DNA from: Mesostigma viride
Lineage: Eukaryota > Streptophyta > Mesostigmatophyceae > Mesostigmatales > Mesostigmataceae
Direction of reading: 5' to 3'
NCBI GenBank assembly: GCA_009746045.1
Contig: RPFO01000485.1
Coordinates: forward strand, 937,223 to 1,001,222
Length of the DNA: 64,000 nucleotides
The notes below the pieces were generated by a model, which ran no database searches, had not been told where the DNA came from, and saw only the letters and a program-made list of their open reading frames with translations. Below are positions 44,401 through 56,400 of the stretch, piece by piece. Each line of letters opens with the position of its first letter. The first letter of the stretch is position 1. A program made the translations under genes and the position numbers.

Positions 44401-47400
44401 TCGCTCCCACGCAGGCATGGCATGGCGCGGCATGAAGTAACATCAGCAACTACTAAACGCGACATCATCAGCTACTGAACGGGCCAGAACTGGGCGGTAC
44501 CACGTCACAGCTCATCGACAGCAGTACGTCCTCTCCTCTAGAATCCCATGTCTCCCCAACCCCAACCCCCCTTATCACACCACCCACTGCCTTCCCTACG
44601 TTGGGACCCCACCCCTTATCTAAAAATAACCCTTATCTATAATTATCCCAATCCCTCACCCCTGCCGCATCCCCAGGCATCCACGTGACAGCAGACACGC
44701 TGGTCTGAGCTGCCGGGGGGGAAGACTTGTACACAAAACCTCCTTCTTTTGGACCATGTCACGGGGGCCATTTCATTTGGACCATGTCATGTGGGCCATG
44801 TCATGTGGGCCATGTCATGTGGGCCATGTGATGTGGGCCATGTCATGTGGACCATCGGGCATCTGTCAGAAAGGCGCTTCCCCCTCGCCGCCTCTTGACT
44901 ACTAGTCGAAATGAGCATGCCCCCACTTCTGCATGCGTTTGGTGCGCTGGTGGGCGCATAGCAAGGTTTGACCTACCTAGATGCAATACTGTAGAGATTT
45001 TTCACCCACCTCTGCATGCGCTTGGTATGGTACACCTCTCGGCTCTTGCTCCCGTTATACGCAAACAAGCGGATCTGGGGCATGCAAGGGGCATAGGAAA
45101 ACAAGGAGGAGAAAGGCAAAGTCATGTGTACACATGGGCCAGACAGCGGGCAGGAAAGGGAAGGAGGGGGGGGAGGGGCGCGGGGAGAGATGTTATGAGA
45201 CGTTATTTAGCACGCATGGGTGTACACGCATGGGTGTACACGCATGGGTGTACACGCATGGGTGTACACCTGCCATTTAGACTTTGCATAGCCATGACTT
45301 GCATCAGAACTCTTGCAAAAGGCTAAAAAGGCGCGGCATAGTAATGATAGTAGAATGAATTTTCACCGTCCCCCCAATCCACCTACTGTCAAGCGGGCCA
45401 AGGAGCCCATCGGACATCCTTTCATCCGCCCCCGAAACTTCCCCTCTGTGCTTCGCCAATGGGATGCACCACAAGCTTCCAATGTCTATGGCACGCGTGC
45501 ACGTCCCCTGCCCTATCTCCTACTCTCAAAGCCACCACCACCCCTGAATGAATGTCAGTGCGCCCCCCTACCGTGCCTTTGTACAAGCCGGTGGCAACCT
45601 CCATGATGTGTGTGTGTGTATTTTTATACCTCCCTAGCGGGATAGTATGCGACTACGGAAGAGCAACGAATGGGCCGTGCGTCCCCTACCGTGCGGTCAT
45701 ACGATCCGGTGACAAACTCCCTCCCCGTTGGCGCGTAGTCCACAGACATGCTGCGCGCGGGGTAGTGTTTGTGGGGGGGTTGGCCAAACACATTTGTTGT
45801 GAGGCAGAAGGTAAACACACACCGGATGAGCGACGGCCCTGATAGACACAGAGGCAACCCCATGATCACGGCAGGATTAACAATGGAGCGAACTACAGTT
45901 ACTAAAGCTAGCCTGACCACATGACTGGATACACACACAACAGGGGTGGCACCGCAACGATTGAGGAACAGCAGACGAGCAAAGAGTCGTTTGCTTCCGC
46001 GCCAGGAACCCAGCGCTATGTGTTGTGGTCTCTGCTGGCGGGCTACCATCCACACCACCTAGTCAGCCTGCAACACGAGCTTTGACTCAGCCTAACACAA
46101 CCAAAGCAGTCCCACCACGTGCTGCATGTAACCAACACGAGCAAAGTAACGAAGCAGGAGCAGGCGCATAGGCGCTCTTATGCATACCGCCTGACCCAAC
46201 AAGGTCGGAGCGTGGAGCCAAGCGGGGAAGAAGGGGGCAGGGACGACTGGGCACAGTGGAGATGGGTAGGGGAGTGGGGAGTGAGGTGTGGGGCGGGGTT
46301 CCGAAAATCGTTCAACCTATGTAGTGTTTTATCTTCAAATAGTGGAGGAACCTTGTCAGGCTACCCATACGTTCCCGCCAAGGGCAGCAGTCACGTCAAG
46401 AAACGTGCGGTTCGCCCCAGTCCTTGACACCTGGCGATGGAAAACCATGCAGCTTGTACTACAAAAGTGGACCCATACGACAGCGGAATAAGAGGCGCAG
46501 AGAGACTGCGCAAGGCGAATGTCTGCTATCGCGCGCGCCGGGCAGCAGGCAACTGGCAAGCACGGTGTTGCGGCTGCCAGGCGTCCAGGCTTGCTACGCA
46601 GCACAGGCGCGCTGTCGCCCTTCATCGTGACACCTTCTCTGCGTGCGCATCGCGGCACTCACACGGGCCCAACGTGGTCCTTGTGGATGCAGCTGGCGCT
46701 GGACAGGTAGCGCATGTCGTACGTGTACAGGTGGCAGTCTTCGTTGGCCTGCGGGCAAACGGGCGGGCACAAACCGGCAGCAAAGAGGCGAGCAGGGGGG
46801 CGGCACAAGCCACCAGACGGGCACAAACGGGCGGAAATACGGCGGAAGGGGGAAATTTTCATACGGACAGCGCAAGAGAATGAGCTCGAACAAGCGGGGG
46901 GGGGGGGGGGAATGGAAGAATATGGGCAGGCACGCTGGCAAGAATGCAAGCAACTGGGCGGGTGGGGGGGCGGGTGGGGGGCCACAAAGGAGAACAGCAC
47001 ACAAGGCGGACACAAGGGGACGTGCGTGCACAGGAGGGGGCGGCCCAGCGTGAGGGAGATTCTCCCAAAACAACAGATGGGGGCATGCATGTGCACATGT
47101 GCCAGCAGACCCTATGTTAGAGACAAAAAAACGCTCGCATCGAGCAGTGACCTGACAAGAAATGTAGATTGCTAATTGATTAGAAATGTCTACTGGTAGC
47201 AGTATGTACTTAGCTGGTAGTGCAGTAGCTGCTAAGATCTATCCAGGGTACATCGATACACCGAGTCCACTGGGGGAAACAGACAAGAGGCCCAGTTCAC
47301 ACAAGAGGCCTAGTCCAGGTTGTGCGTGTGTCTTGAGGATGCCTGTGTTTGGACAGGCGACAACCGGAGGTGCCCACACAAAGGGAACAACCCAGTCCAC

Positions 47401-50400
47401 GTTCGCTGCCGCAGGCAAACACCATGAGGCAGTGAGAGACCTAGGGTGCCCTCCCTCCTTTTTATATAACTAGGGTGCCCTCCCTCCTTTTTATATAACT
47501 AGGGTGCCCTCCCTCCTTTTATATAACCAGGGTGCCCTCCCTCCTTTTATATAACTAGGGTGCCCTCCCTCCTTTTTATACAACTAGGGTGCCCTCCCTC
47601 CTTTTTATATAACTAGGGTGCCCTCCCTCCTTTTATATGACTAGGGTGCCCTCCCTCCTTTTATATAACTAGGGTGCCCTCCCATTTTAAATAACTAGGG
47701 TGCCCTCCCTCCTTCTAAATAACTAGGGTGCCCTCCCTCCTTTTATATAACTAGGGTGCCCTCCCTCCTTTTATATAACTAGGGTGCCCTCCCTTTTTAA
47801 ATAACTAGGGTGCCCTCCCTCCTTCTAAATAACTAGGGTGCCCTCCCTCCTTTTATATAACTAGGGTGCCCTCCCTCCTTTTATATAACTAGGGTGCCCT
47901 CCCTTTTTAAATAACTAGGGTGCCCTCCCTCCTTTTAAATAACTAATCGTCTGCGAATGCCATAGGGCAAGCAGGGAACAATCCACGTGCACTGCGGGTT
48001 TGTTACTGTGGCGGTGGGCCGCACCCGAAAATATGAGCGTTGGGTTAAAACTACAGGACGAGAGCCACGCGCGACCACACGGAGTGCCCTTGGTCGCCGT
48101 GCTGCGCTGATGTGCAGCACGCGCAGAGCACGCGGGCGCACGTACCACTGTGAAGTTGAAGGCCTCTCTAGGGTTCCAACACAACGCGTTGCTCTTGGTC
48201 TGCACAAAACAAATGAACAAAAGAAACAGTGGCGAGGGAAGGTTAGCAGAAGGATAGCGAAAAAAAAAAAAAGCCGTTGGTATGGTGGCAGCAGCAAGTA
48301 TCAGGAAGCCCTTGCAACTACTGTGGATGAGGTATTGCTGTGGTTCAGTACCGTTGTGGGTGAGTTTGCGCCATATGCTGGCTCCAGCATCTCCCCACTA
48401 TAGCATATACTATAGCATATACTATAGCATATGCTGGCTCCAGCATCTCCCCACTATAGCATATACTATAGCATATACTATAGCATATACTATAGCATAT
48501 GCTGGCTCCAGCATCTCCCCACTGCCAGCCACCAACGCTGCCAGCAAGGGTTCCACCCTTGTCGACTCTAGTGATTTCTGGGGATTGTCGATTCCAGTTT
48601 CGGGGCCATGATCATCATCGGCACGAGTGCTGGCATCGATCATCTGGCCGATCGCATGATTGCTGGCATCCTTTAACCGTGACACCCCCGGCTGCCATGG
48701 CCATCACCATCGTGTCACTCATGGTGACGCTATCTGAAAAACATTCCTCTACCATTCTTTTCCTTTAACATTCGTTAATTAAGGAACATTATTACATAAG
48801 TCGCCGCCAGCGCTGGTACGTCCAGTGCCTATAGCGTTTGGAACCATACGGGCCTCCACACTAGCACATGTACCCAGATGACTGCATGAACCATTGAATA
48901 ACCACGCTGGAAATAGGCACCCAAGCACGGCACCGAGCCCGTTTCGCCGGTTAAGTTGTTCCACATCAACCTGTCATTGACGTAAAACATCCCTGCCTTG
49001 GTGCTTGGTGGTGGGTCCCACCGCAACCAATCTGGCGACATGGTCCAACATGGGTGTTGGGAAGTACTCCACGCTCAAAGTGGCTGAGAATGGACGAGTG
49101 ACTATGTAGTGCTGCGGAGGAACTAACTACCCATAGGAACCAGAGGAGCAGGCACTTCGAACCCCACAGGAAAAAAAAAAATCCCCCCTCATCCTGCTCA
49201 TGCCAGGACGTGAAAATCAATGGCTATTCGTGCAGGAATGCAGGAACTTGCGCGCCCACCCACCTGCATGATGATTTTGCGGATGGCGGATGCCGCACGG
49301 ATGTCGTATAACGCGAGACTGCGGTCGCTGCTTACAGGAGAGAGATGCACGCACATGCACAATCCATACATAATCACAATCCATACATGCACAATCCATC
49401 CGTACGCATGCACAGTGCACGCACACGCATGCACAAATTCCGATTCCGTCATTTTACTAGGTCGTTTTTCAGGTGAGGGGGTAAAATACCCACGTTAGAT
49501 AGGAACCTATCTAACCCGCTGGCTGCCCTTCCCTTTGAGCCCCTTCGTCGTTCAAATATAATACGAGCATAAGCTCACCAAAAGCAAACACGAAGACAAA
49601 CAGACAAGCATGCCCAAAGGAGCCACCAGAGGGTGCATGGAGGTGGGCACAGAAGCCTCACATGAAGCCCTTTGCTCTTCTGCTCTGCCACCCGCCCCAC
49701 ATCATCCATGCATCTGCCTGCAAATGCCACACCATTGTAGATATCCTAACACACATCCTGACACATACAACTGCACATACCATCGCACGGCCCAGAATAC
49801 ACATTATTTAACATACAACTTCACTTACGAGGTCCACAACAAAAGTGCTGACAGAATGCAAGGGCACAGCCTTCCCCCACCATCTTCAGGTACACGCAGT
49901 GCTTCTCTTGTATAATCCTTCATCGGAAGCTAAGCGAGCTTGGCCTGACCCCCACCTGGCAGTGGACGCGAACACGTCCGGTTCTGCCGTGTTGAAGCGC
50001 ACGCTGTACACGGTGTCCGCGCCCCACGAGAATGTGTGCACCGGCTCCGACCTGGCACACGCCACGGATGCGCCCGCACCACCAACGGGTCACCAACGCA
50101 ACAGAGTCAGCAACGCAGGGGCAGCACCAAAGAATCACCAATGCCTTAGCAGCACCGACAGCAGTGGCTCACCAGCAGCACCCAACACTACCGCCCCCCC
50201 GGGGTCAGGGTGGCGGGCACAGGGCATGCACACGTGCCTACGCACGTGCAAGCAGGAGACGTTGACGTCAGGCTACATTATATAATAAGTCATAGGCTAG
50301 AACCCCTTTTTGTTAGTAATTTTATTATTGGGGTTTGTTGCCAATAATAGTAACGAGACAGGGAGATGCAGAGGGGGAGGTACAGAACATGAGGGCAGGC

Positions 50401-53400
50401 AGGGCAGGAGGGCAGGCAGGGCAGGAGGGCAGGCAGGGCAGGGGGGCAGGCAGGGTTGGAGGGACAAGCAGAAAATAATGGCAATGAGTCCGAACTAGGG
50501 GAGGAAGGGGGGGGGGAGGAGAGGGGGGGCATAGAAGAGCAGGTCAGGGTAAACGGTACAAGCAGGGAGTGTCAGAAAACACTCTCTGCACATCTGGCTG
50601 GCAAATCTATCTTGTGTTCTCATGCCGCGCATCACGCTGTACAATGTGAACCCTGAACCCTAAGCTGAATAATCACTTGACAAGGGGAGTGGACATGACA
50701 GGCTGAACCTATGACATCCCCTTCTCTTGGATACAACATACACTTTTGTGCAAGCAACCTTAACACCATCTGCTCCATCTGCACTATCTGTGGGGATACT
50801 ACCAAACATTAAGGGTAGCTGCCAGTAACGATGTACCAAGGGAGAAATGGAAACAAAGGATGCTTCCCAGTGGCCACCAGTAATGATGGGGGACGATGCT
50901 GCCAGTGGTGGCTGATGATGATGCTGGCAATCGTGGACAAATGATGCTGCAGGGGCCAGCGGCGGAATAGCTGATGCCACTGCTGATGTCATGCACGGCA
51001 AGAGTCGTGGCTTCGCTGGCAGAAGCCAGACGCAAAACGACTCATGCATGGTCGAGAGGTAAAAAGGAATGGCTGGGTGCGGAGAATGAAGCGCTTCGCC
51101 ATGCACGCGCATGCTCACCGGGAGTGGTCCCACACGTCCACCTGCGCACCCGCGGTGGCGAACATGGCGTTGTTTCGGTGGTGGTCGACGCCCCTGCACG
51201 CGATGCCATGAACAAAACCAGCCCATGGGCACCCGGATGAGCTTAGTAAAAGGAGCGCCGCATGCCTTGCCCAGCACAGGCCTGAACCGAACCAAGGTGC
51301 GCAGTTCTTAGAAAAGACAACCAACCGGCATAGCGAAAAAAGGTTGCAAACCTATCGGCCTTCGTAGCTACACACCCCGAGCCTGCCGAGGCTGGGGGCA
51401 ACCACAGCATGGACGTTAGGTTGCGCAAAATGCGGCACTCTGCGCACCATCAATGACAGCAATCGTTCCATGGAGCTCATATACCGCAGCACAAAACGTG
51501 TCTATCACGGCACAGGCGCGGCTGTCTGGACAGAAAGACTTGCAAAAGAAATAAACACTCCCATCAGGGCAGAACCCGATGGAGATAATGGTAGCGAGCC
51601 GCAAGCAAGACTACTGGCGCATGCGTCGGTTGTGGAGACTCACTTGAACGCGAATCGGCTGGTTAGTGTTGTCACCGCCTGTGGTCGTAAGTCCAGGCAC
51701 CAGGTGAACACAGGGACCACAAAGGAGATATACAGTCAGGATGGGCGGTAAGCAAGCCAATGTCAAAATGCACCCAGCCAGCACCATGCGCGGCAACGGG
51801 AGCAAGCTGGATACCAAGCTGGATATCATAAGCTTACGCGGCCCCGTAAGCACACGGAAAGCAGCAACCCCGAGGAAACAAGAGAATGAGGGAGAAAGGG
51901 AGAACAGGAACGGAGCGGCGCAAGCGTCAGCGTCCCCTAAGCGGCGCAAGCACGAGCGATCGCATAAGCACAAAGCGACGCAAGCGTGCTTACAGGGTCC
52001 TCCTCAAAGTCCGGGTCGATCGTTTCCCCCGCATCCAGCTGGGCTAGCCGCCACACACGCACGCTGCAAGAACAGGAAGCGATGGGGGTGGGGTGGGGGT
52101 GGGGGGTGGGGTGGGGTGGGGGGTGGGGGGGAAGAGACAGTGGCACGGGGAGCATGGCAACGCGGTGCGCACAGATGGTAGTTTAACCAACTAATTTAAA
52201 CTAGTAATAATCCCGATTTCAAACCCGGACACATATAACTTTCTATGAATATAGTACGACGCAACGATACAGGTACTGTGGCAGTATATGTGAATGCCCA
52301 CATCACACACGTCTGCGTGGCCATGGCGGCACAGCCAGCATGCCGCCAGGGTGCAGCCAGCGACGACAGCGGCACAGGCAACGGCAGCCCTGGGATGAGT
52401 AAAGCTTTTAGAAGAGCACCGCCGGCCAAAGAGCGCTACTTGGCGTGTTGCTCTGCCGGCGACGGCACGATCAACTCCTGGGGTGCTCCGCCCGCAAAAA
52501 CGGAGCGCAGGGTTGGGTACCCTGTCCCTGTACCCTCGTTGGAACTCGACCATGCTTAACACCTGCTTGCGTCGCAGAGCTATCACAGCACATTGCACCC
52601 CGGGATACCGCGTGCGCTGACCACCATGCATCCATGTCCCTGTACCCGCCATTTCTTCCCCCCTATCGACATAACCCGAAATGTCTCGTCCGCAACGCAC
52701 CTGCAGTCATCACCGCAGGACACGCAAAGCAAGCCGTCGGGCGACACCGTGACCCCCCGCAGCCACCCCCGGTGCCCCTCGAACGTCTGCACCACGCGCC
52801 TGCAGGGTGCAGCGGCCACAGGAATGAATGTCGCGGTTAGACAAGGGCTTGGCAAGGCGTGAAATGACATGGCCGCAAGTGGCATGGGAAATAAAACCTT
52901 CTGGCTCTGGGAGAGGCCTTCATAATCTCCTAAACCGCCGCGAGAGACATGGGGAGTAAGACGGGGGGAATAAAACCTTCCGGCTAAACGCCAAGCCCTA
53001 AACACTCCGTGAGAGTGAACTAGGGAGATAGGGGCGGACTGGCCGCGAGCATCCGTCGCTAAGAGGCAATGCAAGGGACAGCACCAGCAAGATTGGGTAC
53101 TGTATGCGTGTTGGGTACATACGAGTGGGGTCCGCGACTCTGAATGGCATGCAGCACGTCAAGGATATATAACAAGAGGTCAAGGATACATAACAAGAGG
53201 TCAAGGATACATAACAAGAGGTCAAGGATACATAACAAGAGGTCAAGGATACATAACAAGAGGTCAAGGATACATAACAAGAGGTCAAGGATATATAACA
53301 AGAGGTCAAGGATACATAACAAGAGGTCAAGGATACATAACAAGAGGTCAAGGATACATAACAAGAGGTCAAGGATACATAACAAGAGGTCAAGGATACA

Positions 53401-56400
53401 TAACAAGAGGTCAAGGATACATAACAAGAGGTCAAGGATACATAACAAGAGGTCAAGGATACATAACAAGAGGTCAAGGATACATAACAAGAGGTCAAGG
53501 ATACATAACAAGAGGTCAAGGATACATAACAAGAGGTCCATGATATAAAAACAGGTCAAGGATACGTGCGCACGATGCACACGGCTGCACAGCGTGCGGC
53601 GACTAGAAGCCAAAGGCAGAAACGGAATAAGGGAGAGATTGCAAGCAATGGTGGGGTGGACCAAAGATGACGTGACGGTGGACGGCACATGCCATCCTGA
53701 CAAACCACATCGTGACAAGCCCACAAGTGGCATAATGACAAGCCAGCGCACAAGCGAGGAAACGACATAGGCATTGCGTGCAGCGCCATGTCCTGCAGTA
53801 GCCATCAAGACAGGGGGGAGAAAGGAGGAGAACACGCGGTGACCCGAGAGAGGGGGAGAGGGGGAGAGAGGGGAGAGAGGGGGGAGAGGGGGAGAGAGGG
53901 GGAGAGAGGGGGAGAGAGGGGAGAGAGGGGGAGAGAGGGGGAGAGAGGGGAGAGAGGGGGAGAGAGGGGAGAGAGGGGGAGAGAGGGGGAGAGAGGGGGA
54001 GAGAGGGGAGAGAGGGGGAGAGAGAGAGGGGGAGAGAGGGGAGAGAGGGGGAAAGAGGGGGAGAGGGGGAGAGAGGGAGAGAGGGGGAGGAGGGGGAGAG
54101 AGTGGGAGAGAGGGGGGGAATCGGGATATCCTTACTTGGGGTGGGGGGGTGGGGTGGGGGTACAAGAGGGAGATCAACATGGTGAAGTCCAAACGGCCAA
54201 ACCGCATCAGCAGTATGGCCACTCACCGGAAGGGCAGGTCCCACACTTTGAGCTCTGTCATTCCCCAGCAGAGACACCGCCATCATCGCCGTATGCCACC
54301 GGTGGTAAGACCGCAACCGCCACGCAGATGGCAGTTAGAGGGCCATGGCCATCCACGGGCGTGCGGTGACAAGGAATACGGGGACATTAGCAGGGGCGGC
54401 AAGCGAGGCAAGCGGGGTAAGAGGGGTATGCAAACAACGGCGGCCACACAGGGACAAGGCAAAGGGCGTCCGGTCGAGCCACACCAAACGCATGCGGTGC
54501 GCATACAGCCAGCAGTACGTGACATGCATGAGATGAAATATTGTATTGCTATCACCATGCAACATTGTATTGCTATCACACTGCAACATTGTATTGCTAT
54601 CACCATGCAACATTGTATTGCTATCACCATGCAACATTGTATTGCTATCACACTGCAACATTGTATTGCTATCACCATGCAGCATTGTATTGCTATCACC
54701 ATGCAACATTGTATTGCTATCACCATGCAACATTGTATTGCTATCACCATGCAACATTGTATTGCTATCACCATGCAACATTGTATTGCTATCACCATGC
54801 AACATTGTATTGCTATCACCATGCAACATTGTATTGCTATCACCATGCAACATTGCATTACTATCACCATGCAACATTGTATTGCTATCACCATGCAACA
54901 TTGTATTGCTATCACCATGCAACATTGCATTACTATCACCATGCAACATTGTATTGCTATCACCATGCAACATTGTATTGCTATCACCATGCAACATTGT
55001 ATTGCTATCACCATGCAACATTGTATTGCTATCACCATGCAACATTGTATTGCTATCACCATGAAACATTGCATTACTATCACCATGCAACATTGTATTG
55101 CTATCACCATGCAACATTGTATTGCTATCACCATGCAACATTGTATTGCTATCACACTGCAACATTGTATTGCTATCACCATGCAACATTGTATTGCTAT
55201 CACACTGCAACATTGTATTGCTATCACACTGCAACATTGTATTGCTATCACACTGAAACATTGTATTGCTATCACCATGCAACATTGTATTACTATCACC
55301 ATGCAACATTGTATTGCTATCACCATGCAACATTGTATTGCTATCACCATGCAACATTGTATTGCTATCACCATGCAACATTGTATTGCTATCACACTGC
55401 AACATTGTATTGCTATCACCATGCAACATTGTATTGCTATCACCATGCAACATTGTATTGCTATCACCATGCAGCATTGTATTGCTATCACCATGCAACA
55501 TTGTATTGCTATCACACTGCAACATTGTATTGCTATCACACTGAAACATTGTATTGCTATCACCATGCAACATTGTATTGCTATCACCATGCAACATTGT
55601 ATTGCTATCACCATGCAACATTGCATTGCTATCACCATGCAACATTGTATTGCTATCACACTGCAACATTGTATTGCTATCACCATGCAACATTGTATTG
55701 CTATCACCATGCAACATTGTATTGCTATCACACTGCAACATTGTATTGCTATCACCATGCAACATTGTATTGCTATCACCATGCAACATTGTATTGCTAT
55801 CACCATGCAACATTGCATTACTATCACACTGCAACATTGTATTGCTATCACCATGCAACATTGTATTGCTATCACCATGCAACATTGTATTGCTATCACC
55901 ATGCAACATTGTATTGCTATCACCATGCAACATTGTATTGCTATCACACTGAAACATTGCATTACTATCACCATGCAACATTGTATTGCTATCACCATGC
56001 AACATTGTATTACTATCACCATGCAACATTGTATTGCTATCACCATGCAACATTGTATTGCTATCACCATGCAACATTGTATTGCTATCACCATGCAACA
56101 TTGTATTGCTATCACCATGCAACATTGCATTACTATCACCATGCAACATTGTATTGCTATCACACTGCAACATTGTATTGCTATCACCATGCAACATTGC
56201 ATTACTATCACCATGCAACATTGTATTGCTATCACCATGCAACATTGTATTGCTATCACACTGAAACACACACTGCTATCATATATATTGTACTACAGCA
56301 ACATGACTGCCTCGCTGAGGTGGCCATGAGTAATGAGATTGCAAAACACGGTGCCTTCTGTGCTTGACGCATCAGGCAATTTCTGATGGTGAAGAAAACA

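Noticed and set aside
47455..47945. Telomere-like repeat (CTAGGGTG)
   Set aside because: Unit is about 30 bp with a CCCTCCCTCC body, not a short telomeric unit, and lies in an intron.
53144..53548. 134-codon RIHNKRS repeat ORF
   Set aside because: Product of the 21-bp intronic minisatellite.
54149..56367. Open frames of 600-726 codons in the 24-bp array
   Set aside because: Same artefact; they lie in an intron of DCAF13 on both strands.
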